A stretch of DNA of 64,000 nucleotides from Hydractinia symbiolongicarpus. Its lineage: Eukaryota; Cnidaria; Hydrozoa; Anthoathecata; Hydractiniidae. Shown here in pieces: positions 48,866 to 59,283 of this stretch; position 1 is the first letter of the stretch; each line of letters starts with the position of its first letter. The translations under genes were made by a program, and so were the position numbers. The notes below the pieces were generated by a model. That model saw nothing but the letters and a program-made list of their open reading frames with translations. It did not search any database and had not been told where the DNA came from. The stretch spans positions 24,922,001-24,986,000 of the forward strand of contig NC_079883.1 of assembly GCF_029227915.1 (NCBI RefSeq). Reading direction: 5' to 3'.

Positions 48866-49734
48866 AATAATACTAATAAACCTGCATCATTTCCAGAGAA
48901 TCGGTTGGAGAAAGAGCTCGAATGTCAAGCAGTCATATTTGTTGTTGTCGTATGTATATTAAAAATAAACGTGTTCAAGACATACTGAACGGAATTTGAT
49001 ACCTTCATAAATATACGAAGGTAAGGATTTATTTTTTACTTAGTAAAAACCTTTAAGTGAAGGACGATGGCTAGCCAAAGTTTAACGTATTAAAAAGTTA
49101 TATTAAAACAGCTTTATCAATCTATTATTTTATTTCCATTTATTTCAGGAGCAGCTCTAAACAAATATAACTGTATTGCAATGGGCCACGTAGCTAGTTA
49201 GCTATACCGTCGATCAGGCTAACCACATAGAATTTAAATCACTATTGCTAGCCATATGATTGATTTCTCTCACAACTATCAGTTTTGACTTGCTAGTATT
49301 TAGACCTCATTCAAGTGATGTAAGCTCTGAACTCAACTGCTTTCTTATCAGACCACCAAAATATCACTGACAATTAGTAATCAAAAATTTCACACAATTT
49401 TCATTTCATACACACGTGTTTCGAACTCAGTATGAAGGTATAAAACCTTGATCAGCAATACAGCATTAGAACCACATCAGCATTCCCAGAAGCGTCGTGT
49501 TGAAGTGTTGAATAACGATATATTTAACACAAACAAGTGTTACACATATGCAAGCCAAGTTACTGATTTAAATAAAAATTCCACAAATCATACTAGATGA
49601 AAATATCAATTACCTGTGTAGTTACTTATCGATATACGTCAGACATATTGAATTTTATATGTTTTGGACTAAAGTATTGCATTAAAAGATCCATTTTTAA
49701 TCAGTGATAGCTAAATCAAGCTATAAAGACATAT
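48866..49734. other. no feature seen
   Basis: AT-rich spacer. Confidence 0.35.
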
Positions 49735-50820
49735 TCAAGATAGACACAAAATACGGACGCATACACAGATATAAATGGACATTAAATCGGATTGACAACA
49801 TTGTATTAAAACAAGGTTGAACGGTGCGACACCTGAGAAGTTAGAAAGTTCCATAAGATGCCAATGTTTATTGATAACATTCTTGAGTGCAATGAAGTCC
49901 TTGGAACAGTGTGTAATAAAAACTACTTGTCTTTGAGTATTAACTGTTTTACATGTGTCGTGATAAAGTACATCCTTTTGTATTTTCATGTTTTCCTATA
50001 AAAGTTTCTTGGGCATCTTTGGTTTTTAAGGAGTATTTCCAAAGTTTTTAATTCTTTGTTGAGCATTATGATTTTTGGTAATGAAATGTTGGATGAACGG
50101 AGTCGTAGTAAATGAGACCAAAAAGAATAAGTGGGCTTTGTGAATCAACTAGAGTAAAGTTTTGTATCTTTTCCTACATGTAAGTAGGTGAAAGTGAATT
50201 TGATATGAGGGTGAAGTCAATTACTTTTTTAAAAAAATTTAGTACAGTAAAAGTGGGCACATTTAGGGCTCATTGTTGTGCCATGGATTTGGTGAAACAA
50301 TTATGTTTTAGGGCAAAGTCCATCATTGTTTTATTAGTGCTTAAGGGTGAAGTTTCTGGCGGTTGAGTGTCTTTACAAATTCAATACCTTTATTATTGGT
50401 TATATTGGTGTAGAGTGATACTACATCAGCACTCACTAAAATAGTATTTGCAGGAAGAGGAAGTAGTTCTAGAAAATTTCTAAAAAAATAATTTGTGACT
50501 TTTATGTAAGATAGATTGGCATATATGATCCATGAATGCTGACATGATTTCTTATGAAAAGACGTTAGCTGATGCTGTGGATCTTATGGGGAGGGACGAA
50601 GTTTACAGTCTTGTTATCATGAATGAAACTGATTATTTTTCCAAAACCAACAGCCAAATTTAGAACACAAGAAAATCCTTGTCTTGAAGAATTCTAGAAA
50701 GTGCTTTAACAAAATAATATGATCTTGCATCGATGCAGAATTTAATAAGATCTTTTGAACATCAACCTTTTGTAGCCGTTCATGAGAAATGCTCCTGATA
50801 ATTTTTACTAGAAACACTTC
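49735..50820 (-). pseudogene. second Penelope-like element relic
   Basis: Read on the minus strand, about 50400-50450 gives ILVSADVVSLYTNI followed by GIEFVKTL, the Penelope RT motif that holds the first catalytic aspartate. Just upstream is a KLRPSP-like stretch. The far end (49735-49989) has VINKHWHL, a phrase typical of the C-terminal part of such elements. Several frames are needed and stops intervene. It is distinct from the element at 38155, and no terminal repeats were found. Confidence 0.55.
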
Positions 50821-52716
50821 ACCTATTCAGCAGTTTTAGCTTTTATTTTAGGAGTAGAAATGTAAATGTCTTGCTCCAAGCAAGTATTTTTTTGCTTCAA
50901 ATATCATAATTGACTTTTTAGATTAAATAACATCTTATAATTGGAAAAAAGTATTGTTTCCTGTTTAGGGAATGTTCATATATTCTACCATTGCATTTGT
51001 TGTTTAACTATTTACAAGAAAAACTAAAAGACAAATTTAGAAGCTCTTGTGAAGAAAAGTAATGAACCAGGAAGGTATTGTTTCTGAACGCATTTAGAAA
51101 TTTGATGTGAAAGTGCTGCTGATTTTGCATTTTTCCGTCACTCAGGCAAGAGAAACAAACAGTGCCATTTAGGTTAAAATGCTTGTTCATATATTTTTTA
51201 TATATGTACTGGATTTAATAGAGATTTCTGTTTAACTATTGTTTTCTTTTTAAATACAAGTTTTACTAACTTTAGTTCAACTTTCCTTCTTTAGTTGAAT
51301 CTGTTTAATGTTTTCCGTTGCTGCCTTCTTAGCAATAGGGCAGTGTTATACGCTTATCTCGAATCAGTAATATCTCCACGAAAAGGTTTGGAAGACGTAT
51401 AGAGAGAGAAAGTTATTCTTTGTTATTTATTTTATTAACCTTAGCTTGTAAATAAATGAATTTGTTGTAACTTTCTTTCTGTTTGTTTTTAAAAATTTAT
51501 ATTTGAAATCTTGCAAAGAGGAGAAAGGTAATCTTTCGTCGTCCACGTCGACAGTTCCAAAATGGCAGCTGTTAGTAGTAACGGGTGAATCTTCTTCCAT
51601 TTTTTACGGGCTTACGACTAAATAAGATTAATTTGTGTAAGACGAACTAAACAAGTAATTATTTATACATCATTCCTTCACATTTTGAGTCTTTAGTTAA
51701 CTAAGCAACGTGAGAATTTTGTTATAATAATACATACATTTTAGGAAAGTTATTTTTGTGAGCAGGTTACTGTATGCAACGACTTTGCCATTGTTTTGTT
51801 TAAAAATTGATACTTAATTGCTTTGGGCTAGGTATTTTATCGCTAGTCGTTAGCCCGTGAAAAATTCTCGGAGATTCACCCGTCATACAAATGTCCCATT
51901 TGATAGTTCATGCATTAATTTTTCTTGCCCTTAAACAGAAAAAACACTGGTAGTATTAATGTAGTATTCCAATAAATTTATTATACAAATGTCAAAAAAG
52001 CTTTTCATTCTATTTGTGTTGCTTATTAACGATAACTAAGATAGTGTATGTGTGTACTAAGAATAAAATGCACTTCATATTTCAACGATAAACAACTCTA
52101 AAGAAGTGACGTGATTTACAATTTTTACAACGTTCTTATAATACTTTTTCATTCCTACACTGATTTCATTTCCACACCAAAATTAAACGAAATAAACTTG
52201 GATGTTTTAAAAGAAATGGTTCTTTACAATGTTATCGTGAAAATAAGAATTGTTTCTAAATATATGACGTCATTGTTAACGCAATGACGTCATTAGAATT
52301 ATTTCATAAGACACCAATATTTACAGACTTTTTCTTTTAAACCACAGAGCTATAGCATAGACAGCACAAAAAGGATTTAACTGTAAAAAGTAAATGAAGT
52401 TCATCCCAGTGATGCGGTAAGTGTTTTTTTCATATGTTGTATCATAACTACGCTGCACCGCATAGCTGTACGTAGCCCAGCATATGGTCTGCTGGAAAAC
52501 ATTGTCCCACCAACTTCGAGCTGGTGCTCTAGCAGACTAGCTTAGACGTAAATGAAGTAATAACCTTTTTTTTATCTCCTGCAATATTGGAAAAAAAAGT
52601 TACTTTTCGCACATTTGCTTTTCTAAATTGACACAAGAGCGTCGTGAATATTATATACTACAAAGAGCTTAAATAATTTAAATATTAACTTATAAATATT
52701 TTTTCCTTTTAGAAAT
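50821..52716. other. intergenic, with a worn Helitron 3' end
   Basis: At 51843 the minus strand reads CGGGCTAACGACTAG after an eroded hairpin, and near 51575-51610 the plus strand has ccattttttacgggcttacgacta. Both look like old Helitron 3' ends without matching 5' ends. No gene is supported. Confidence 0.35.
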
Positions 52717-53312
52717 ATGGTCTTTAATTACATCGTCTCTACTGGATGCCTTATTGTCATTTGCCATGGACAAGATAATCTGGAGAAGTAAGTTCCTGCT
52801 GAGACAGGAATTGCAGATTCAAAAGAAAGCATGAGAAGGTGTCGCTAAAATACTCAAAAAAGTCATCGAATTTACTGAAAACGGGATCATTGCTTTGAAA
52901 GAGCAGCTGTTGTCTGCAAAAATATCCATTTGTGAAGTTTTCAAAAAGACAAACTTTTTGGTAGGCAGAGTGGATAGTTTTACGAAAAGTCAGATGTCCA
53001 AGAATGCTGTAAACAACGTCAATGCAGTGACATAATTCCCACCATCGACAGTATTAAGAAACATCTGGAAGAAAGAAAAGAAAATTATCATGCTGCAAAT
53101 CTAATACTTTCCATAATTAACGAAAAGTCTACCAAAATGTTCCCAAGATGAAATTCTTAAAAGATTGAATTTTTTTAGAAAAAGATTTACATCATATCAA
53201 CCAAAATCATCATTGGTTATATTCTTGTCTTTAAGGGCGAGGTGAAAACATACTTTTTTCATGGACTTTACTGCAACATTTTTAAGATGTTGTTTTGCCA
53301 TTTGATTTAAAT
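52717..53312 (+). pseudogene. N-terminal half of the helical family, plus strand
   Basis: A TTTTAG|AAATATG acceptor precedes MVFNYIVSTGCLIVICHGQD, so the exon border of the family is intact. A frameshift puts a TAA a few codons later. Out of phase the family sequence continues (LLRQELQIQKKA, a TGA where copy 2 has cysteine, EGVAK, FTENGIIALKEQLLSAKISICEV). Further breaks follow. A deleted version of the first membrane region leads to LPFDLN, where homology ends and the dispersed repeat starts. The retained intron acceptor argues against a retrocopy. Confidence 0.75.
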
Positions 53313-53314
53313 GG

Positions 53315-53664
53315 AGTCAATATATATAGTTGTGACCAGGCCTTCATGTGACTAGTGGGTTTTATTTGATGTTGGTTTAAGAGACATGCAATGTCAGTTG
53401 CAACTCAATCTTTTTTACATGTTTTTCAGACAAGTTTTTGAAACCTAAACAGAATTAATACACTAGATACCTAAAAAATCTGGTTTGCTATTACTCAACC
53501 TTTAAACAATAGCAAGCTGCAATTGAAATGATCGTTATTGAATTGATTGTTATTGTAGTGGCGGTTTTTGAAGTGGCACTGACACAATTGCCAAATATCT
53601 CCTCTCTATTATGTAGCAAAACGGGTGGGAATCTATGGAGCACAACCAAAAGGTCATTTTAGTT
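53315..53664 (-). repeat. dispersed repeat, about 350 bp, copy 2
   Basis: Inverse of 37318-37665, ending (left side) at tcaatatatatagttgtgac directly next to the end of the pseudogene. Insertion of this repeat, or a rearrangement at it, may have cut the gene in half. Confidence 0.65.
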
Positions 53665-53812
53665 ATCTTCCTTCATATAAACAGACGGGTTTTGCTTTAT
53701 TTTGCTGTAGGATTCAGCTGATTCTTTGCAAATAGGTATCCAAACATGGTATGAAACTGCTTTAAAATTCATTCCTTTATTAAGTAGCTAGAATATGCAC
53801 CTTAACAAATCA

Positions 53813-53926
53813 TCTATATTATAATGCCCGTATACGTCTGTCCGTCCGTCCGTCTGTCTGTCACGCAAAATGGTAGCTTAGATGCGACAGGCGAACCCGT
53901 GGATTTTTTCACGTGCTAACGACTAG
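53813..53926 (+). mobile_element. complete 114-bp non-autonomous Helitron
   Basis: A, then TCTATATTATAATGCCCG, a GTCC/GTCT run, GCAAAATGGTAGCTTAG, a hairpin (CCCGTGGATTTTTTCACGTG, imperfect), CTAACGACTAG and then T. It is a shorter sibling of the element at 8935 and has no coding potential. Confidence 0.78.
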
Positions 53927-54087
53927 TTTCTATAATTTTCTTAGAATCTAGAGGTGTCTAGACTTACATAAAGACGAGTCAAAATGCTTCATGTTGTTGG
54001 TATGCGTTTGATTTAAAGTGTGAAAACGTTTGTATCAACCCATATCACTATGAACGAGTTAACTAGGTGTATCATCCTTAAGTAATA

Positions 54088-54210
54088 ATTAGTGAATAAA
54101 TTAGTGAATAAATTAGTGAATAAATTAGTGAATAAATTAGTGAATAAATTAGTGAATAAATTAGTGAATAAATTAGTGAATAAATTAGTGAATAAATTAG
54201 TGAATAAATT
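54088..54210 (+). repeat. 12-bp minisatellite, about 10 perfect copies
   Basis: The unit is TTAGTGAATAAA. It is a multiple of three, so both strands stay open (NKLV repeats on +, FTNL repeats on -) and create two spurious ORFs. Confidence 0.95.
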
Positions 54211-54649
54211 AAAAGTAAGCAACACTTGGATGATGAAATTTAATGTGATCAATGCTGACCAAACAGTTCCATAGCAGTCACTTCCATTGTGGAATATTGT
54301 GGGTTCAAACACTGGCTGAGTCATGCCAGAGGTTATAAAAGTGTGAATCGATCCTTTCACATTTAACGTCCAGCATGGGAATAGGACTAATATCTTTTTG
54401 TGGCTGGAATAAGGGCTTTAAATACAATAGAACCCCATATTGGATTCTCATTGAAGACAAGTAGGAACTGTAGAGGCTACCTTGGGTAACTATTTTTAAT
54501 ATTAATAAAACATAAGAAATGACATGCAGGACAGAGAAAACAACTCATGTATCACAAAAGTTATTGTTGGGTCTGGCGCAATAGGGAAAATTTAGTCCCT
54601 TAGTTAAAGGAGAATTGTACTTTTGTCTCTGCAGTAAATTTTTGGTACC
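54211..54649. other. no feature seen
   Basis: Spacer. Short open frames come from the minisatellite. Confidence 0.35.
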
Positions 54650-55076
54650 TACCGTAATAAATTTGAATAAACGCTCGGGGCGTTTATTAAATTTTTTGAC
54701 ATTTTTGGGGGGCGTCTATTCGTTCAAAAGAGGGGGCGTTTATTAATTTTTTTACACTTCATCTCTCTTGCACTTTTTAAGGATATCTATTATATATATC
54801 TTCACAACAGAAAATAAAAAATATCATGTTTTAGAGAATGAACTTCAAAAGGGAAAAACTAAATTTTCAACCTTAAACCTAAGATTTAGGAAAAAAGTAT
54901 GTAAGTAAGTATACTTTTACTATCGCCTCGAATATACGCCCCTTATAAGGGAGGGGCGTCTATTCGACGGGGCATCTATTAGAGGGAGCGTTTATTTAAA
55001 GAATGACTGAAAAGGAGGGGCGTCTAGTCAAGGGGGCGTTTGATAGAAGGGGGCGTTTATTCGAAGCATTACGGTA
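54650..55076. mobile_element. MITE with TACCGTAAT inverted ends (427 bp)
   Basis: The left end TACCGTAATAAATTTGAATA and the right end (inverse of TACCGTAATGCTTCGAATA) form 25-bp terminal repeats followed by AACGC-rich sequence. The inner part repeats GGGGCGT(T/C)TATT several times in both orientations. This is unusually GC-rich for the window. No transposase. No clear target duplication. Confidence 0.65.
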
Positions 55077-56489
55077 CTGGAGAATCTTTTTAGTTACTCT
55101 GAATGTTTTGAAGTTGTCCCTACATTAATGGGGCATCATATGTGTAAAAACTTTGAGTAACTTGGAAGAATGAATGAACATGTGTTGAAAATATGTGAAT
55201 GCAGTTTTTTATAGCAATTGTTTGTTTTTGCTGGAATAGTGATTCTGCATGCGAAACAATTACTCTTGCCAGAAAACAGCAATTCCTTGCACCACAATTG
55301 TGCTAGATCTTTTTTTATTTTGTCTTTTCATTGATTTGCCGTTATAAAATTTTACATTACAACAACATGCCAAATATACAGGAGAGTTTACATTTGGGGT
55401 ACAGACAATCTTTAATTGCTTACTAAACGAAAATGTCGATAAAAAATAAGCTCACCAAGCATTTTTCTTCTGTGCTTGATGGTAAAAAAACTGTTAAATA
55501 AGAAATACTTTACAAGTGCCAAACTTTTTGCTTATAGTATTTCTGCAGTAGAGTCTTTTTTAATGTAATTACGTTTCTTTATCTTAGACTTATCTACATT
55601 ACCAATATAACAGCATACTTCTGTTACGTTTTGCCTCAGCTTCTAATTAGAACTAAAAAACACTTTTCCAAATAAAAATAATAAAGATAATATGAGCTAC
55701 TTTATTTTTATTAAAGTAACACAAATAATGAAGAATAAAAAGAAAATTATGGACATTTCTAAATTGCAAATTACTTCAGAATAATGCAGTAAGTTTTCCT
55801 TGTCTCTGTAATATTTATTATTGTTGGTTTTTCTAACACCGAATGACCTGCACCATCCTGAAGATAATTTACTTAGTGTAGAAATTTGGTTTTGCGTAAC
55901 ATAATAAATAATTTGATAAAATTCAAATTGATGCTTATTTGTAGTGATTTCTGCTATTCAACGAAGTCCTGGTGTTAAAAAGTGTTTTTGAATTTATAAT
56001 TTTGTTGCTATTGTTGTTGTTATTACTTTTGTTTATTGTTGTCGTTGTTATTGTTTATTTAGATGCTAATAGTGTACGTAGTCCAACGTATGAGGATTTC
56101 AAACCACGTAATCTCAACGTACCACCTTTCAGAGGTATCTTACACAAATGTTTGTCAGGTTCTGTGAATGATTTGCTTTTGTAATATCTCTGCTTCAATT
56201 TGACATTGAATTGAAACCACGAAAATGTAACTTGATCTAAAAAATATCAAACACGAAATCAGACAGAGGATAAGACCTAAGAAATTCCATAAGTTGTGGT
56301 ATCTCTTGCAAAGTTTTTGTTCATGTTGGCAATTAAAGCTTTTGTTGCGCTCGTTGACTTATGGACAGAAAAAAGTTGTCACGTAAAAAAAACTGTTTTA
56401 AATGCCACAAGATTGACCGATACACCAACCAGTTCACAAAGAAAGACATGGGTTAACTAGTATGGTACCTATATTAGTTTATTACAAAG
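55077..56489. other. AT-rich spacer before the viral region
   Basis: The frame at 55972-56184 is a low-complexity leucine/valine run with no support. No viral gene was recognised left of 56545, so the left limit of the virus lies somewhere in this stretch or at the 56490 repeat. Confidence 0.35.
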
Positions 56490-56516
56490 AAAAACTATCC
56501 TCTAAATAATAAAAAA
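56490..56516 (+). repeat. 27-bp direct repeat, left copy
   Basis: Identical to 57228-57254; the core reads ACTATCCTCTAAATAATA. The right copy abuts the start codon at 57254, so it may be viral promoter sequence. The left copy sits 28 bp beyond the end of the minus-strand gene and could mark the edge of the element or a duplicated promoter. Confidence 0.6.
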
Positions 56517-56544
56517 CGCCTTTCATGATTCTTTTGAGAATGTT

Positions 56545-57209
56545 TCACTCTCCATCTATTTTACTTATCTTTTCAAGAGCTTCGTAGTATATACCACACA
56601 AAGTTTGAAATTCCATGTTGCTAATATTATCATTCGGTGCGCAGAAATAGGAAGAGTTTCTAATCTCATCAATACACGATACTGTAGTATCGTATAATTT
56701 CTCAACTTTGTTGAGTTTCTTTCTATATCTCTATTATAATAGCCGTATTCCGTCTGTCTGTCTCTGCGCGGACCCCCCGCTGAGATAGAAAATGATGTTA
56801 CGGAAACACGAATATCAAATGCGATATACTTTTATCCACTTTGTTGCGACGGGTAAATATAAAGGACGGGCGAACCCGTGGATTTTTCCACGGGCAATGA
56901 CTATTTATTAATATATTCCGAGATAATTTCACGGGAAACAGAGCTGGATGGTCCTATAACGGAAAATACCATATAAATGGGAATTCTAATAATGGTAGCG
57001 CTCCGGACTATCGTACCAATACCGGTGGTAACGACCAAGTTTTCCGAGATGCCGAGTGCAATCGCTAATCGATCTAGTGCTTTGTTGTATTTATACAACC
57101 TGCTGTCGAATTTATTTCGTAATTTTATCAAATCTTCAAGTTGAGAATTAACTAGCTTGTCTTGATCACTCGAATAATCGTGAGTTGGATGAATATTAAG
57201 CTCGGACAT
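56545..57209 (-). pseudogene. viral gene of unknown function, split by a Helitron
   Basis: The start codon is at 57209 and the open frame runs 102 codons to 56904, where a Helitron is inserted. Beyond it (56727-56545) the same reading frame continues for 60 more codons to a TGA at 56545. The insertion itself supplies a premature TAG at 56901-56903. The uninterrupted gene would have encoded about 162 residues. The visible part has a charged helical N-terminal half and a hydrophobic stretch (residues 56-85). The family is not recognised. It diverges from the plus-strand gene at 57254 with a 44-bp gap. Confidence 0.65.
56728..56903 (+). mobile_element. 176-bp Helitron inserted in a viral gene
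   Basis: It begins TCTCTATTATAATAGCC after an A and ends after a perfect CCCGTGG/CCACGGG hairpin at CAATGACTA before T. It is closely similar to array unit 3 at 17567. Because flanking coding sequence continues in frame when the element is ignored, both ends are fixed to the base and there is no target-site duplication, as expected for Helitrons. Confidence 0.85.
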
Positions 57210-57227
57210 TTTAGTTATTATCTTAGA

Positions 57228-57254
57228 AAAAACTATCCTCTAAATAATAAAAAA
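57228..57254 (+). promoter_or_regulatory. 27-bp direct repeat, right copy, next to a viral start codon
   Basis: Same sequence as 56490-56516. It lies in the 44-bp gap between divergent viral genes and ends at the A of the ATG at 57254. A promoter role is inferred from position only. Confidence 0.4.
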
Positions 57255-58535
57255 TGGCGGACATTGACATTGACCCTTTTGGAGATCATGGGAGACCGGA
57301 TGAAGGTACCGATGAAACTTTTCCACTCATACCCACCGGGGACCGTACGCGAGTACATACACCAGGTGAGGAAGAAACATCATTCGGAGGAGGTTCCACT
57401 CAACGTACCAGAGTTTTGCGGGAAATGGTTGATGTGTTGTATGATAGATTATCTGAAGGATCCCTGTCAAAACCTGAGGTGCTACATACAGACCTTTTTG
57501 AAATTAAGGATGGTGAATTATACTACAGAGGTAAAAACGAACCTTTGACAAACAATGGAAGACCAAAGGCCACCGGTACTATATCAGATATATTAGGCAA
57601 GAGAAGGCTGCGTAATTTAGGCTTTGACATACCAAAAGGTAAGATTACACTCCGACAGGCTGCTAAGCTAAAAAAAAAAATACAAGAAGAACTACCCTCG
57701 TCATCAAAAATAACAACAGCAAGTGATGTAGAATTAGAAGCTATATCTGGGGATGTGGTGAACAGTACGGAAGATTTAATTTCATTGGTCAAACAATCTG
57801 TAGACCATGAAGCAACCCAGACCGGTGATCTATTTGAATATCCTATGCGTGAATTGCTAGGATTGGATAGATCATTGAGAAACATACGAGGAAGTCTTCA
57901 GGATGAAGTTGCAAAAAAGGTTCAGCTCGAACAGCATATTGACAGAGAAAAAAACAAGTTGGAAGAGATGGAAAACACACCAAATATGACCGAGGAACAA
58001 CAAAATGAAGCGAAAGAAAGGTTGAAAGGTTTGCAAAATGAGTTGAAAGGTCGGCAAGAGATTATCGATATTCTCAAAGGTAAACTTAACAGTCAAATAA
58101 AAAGCATCAAGGAGACGATTACCAAAATACTTGACAAAGATACCACACTGTCTGAAAAGATACGAACCCTATTCCGTGAGCAGGGTATCACTGTTGTCAG
58201 CGTACTAACGGCATTTGGTATGGTTATCGGCCTTCTCGTAGAAGCTTTGTCACCTGGGGGTGGGGGGTCATCCACCGGTAACGCACAAAATCATGAAAAA
58301 GGGCGGTGCAAAGGACCTCCGGTCCTGGATAAAAAACAAGTTGAATGCATTGGGATCTTTCTTGGGAAGGTTTGCGGGGACGGCCGCTGCGGCTCTACCT
58401 GGTATAATAGGATCAATCGTATCGTGGATACTCAATCGAGCGAAAGAAGCGGTTGGTTGGTTGAGTCAAAATTTGTGGGCTTTGATAGTTGGAATCGGAG
58501 GTCCGATATACACCTATCTCGTGACAAAGCGTTAG
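57254..58535 (+). pseudogene. viral coiled-coil protein with membrane-active tail, frameshifted
   Basis: From 57254 one frame stays open to 58585, but only its first 335 or so codons look genuine. The acidic N-terminus is followed by an ordered region (LFEIKDGELYYRGK..., TISDILGKRRLRNLGF), a long coiled coil (about residues 205-290) and a hydrophobic segment ending in a glycine run. After the G-rich tract at 58254-58268 the plausible continuation is in the +1 frame: a basic amphipathic stretch and a glycine/alanine-rich hydrophobic tail (AAAALPGIIGSIV) ending at 58535. The in-frame extension is cysteine-rich and unlike the rest. A one-base insertion in the G run is the simplest cause. I associate this layout with a virion component of cnidarian Polinton-like elements; exact function is unknown. 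Confidence 0.65.
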
Positions 58536-58551
58536 ATCCTTGTATAGATTA

Positions 58552-58576
58552 TATGTTACACGCATCATGTAACATA
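58552..58576. terminator. hairpin between convergent viral gene ends
   Basis: TATGTTACA and TGTAACATA, a perfect 9-bp inverted repeat with a 7-bp loop. It lies between the stop at 58535 (+) and the stop at 58600 (-). AGTACT repeats follow at 58579-58600. Candidate 3'-end signal for both transcripts. Confidence 0.5.
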
Positions 58577-58599
58577 GAGTACTAGGAGTACTGATAGTA

Positions 58600-59009
58600 C
58601 TATCTTTCGAAATACCACACAGCACCACCGACACCGATCATACTTAGCGCGATATAGGCCAATTCCCTTTCATGTTGATCCTGACTCGGTGTATAAAAGT
58701 CACTCAATACAGGTTCCCGCGGTAGGACATCCAGTCCTTCAAGTTTATCCCTAAACACTTTTTTATATTCACGCATTGCATCGTTTAGCTCTATGAATTT
58801 TCCTTCGGCCTTCTTTTCAAGTCTGAGCTGCTTATTGATAAAGTCTATTCTGTCTTGTCTTTTACGTTGCCACAAAACCTGGGCTTTTTGTAATTGTTCT
58901 ATGGCCAGATCATGACGCTTTCTTTCCTTATCAATTCTGTCTTTTAATAACCTTAAAAAGCCAAAGCATTGGCTAGGGCCCCTCCCAACATCATTGCAAT
59001 TGAAGCCAT
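58600..59009 (-). pseudogene. small viral membrane protein, frameshifted
   Basis: The ATG at 59009 opens a short hydrophobic frame (MASIAMMLGGALANALAF) that hits TAA at 58953-58955. One base out of phase the sequence is open from there to 58600 and encodes a long charged helix rich in K, R, E and Q, then a SDFYTPS motif and a C-terminal transmembrane helix. The two parts together make a plausible protein of about 135 residues with a hydrophobic segment at each end. A one-base change near 58953-58970 is the likely break. It begins 3 bases after the end of the next gene upstream (59012), as in a compact viral gene string. Confidence 0.6.
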
Positions 59010-59011
59010 GT

Positions 59012-59239
59012 TTAGATATTGATAGTTTCAGGTATAATCTTTTGCTTAATTAAGTATTCCCTTGACATTTCACTAGCGGCGACGATGGCGACTAGCTTTC
59101 CGGTATCTTCCAAGTCAAACTTTTGAATTGATGGTGGTGACATTTTTAACACCTTTTTTCCTAACATCGAATAGCCGACAACGAAAACGCAGACGACCGA
59201 TGCCTGATATAAATCGTTGACGATACTTTTCTTGTCCAT
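59012..59239 (-). CDS. small viral membrane protein (75 aa)
   Basis: One intact short frame with a hydrophobic segment (ASVVCVFVVGYSMLG, about residues 13-27) and a moderately hydrophobic second part (LVAIVAASE). It lies in the minus-strand string, 44 bp after the gene at 59284 and 2 bp before the next start. No family name is assigned. The conserved position among structural genes suggests a virion or membrane role. Confidence 0.6.
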   Translation of the reverse strand: MDKKSIVNDLYQASVVCVFVVGYSMLGKKVLKMSPPSIQKFDLEDTGKLVAIVAASEMSREYLIKQKIIPETINI

Positions 59240-59264
59240 GTTATTTCTATACTGTGAGATTATT

Positions 59265-59276
59265 ATATCGCGATAT
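59265..59276. terminator. 12-bp palindrome at a viral gene end
   Basis: ATATCGCGATAT lies 8 bp past the stop of the gene ending at 59284. It is one of three palindromes at viral gene ends in this element. Confidence 0.4.
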
Positions 59277-59283
59277 TATCCCT

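Noticed and set aside
53813-53926. CRISPR-like or simple GTCT microsatellite
   Set aside because: The GTCC/GTCT run is an internal part of a Helitron with defined ends; there are no spacers.
54013-54360. Repetitive NKLV (+) and FTNL (-) proteins
   Set aside because: Both come from a 12-bp minisatellite whose unit length keeps every frame open; no real gene.
58300-58585. Cysteine-rich C-terminus of the 443-aa viral frame
   Set aside because: The alternative frame gives a coherent basic and hydrophobic tail, while this extension is composition-shifted and appears only after the G-run break.
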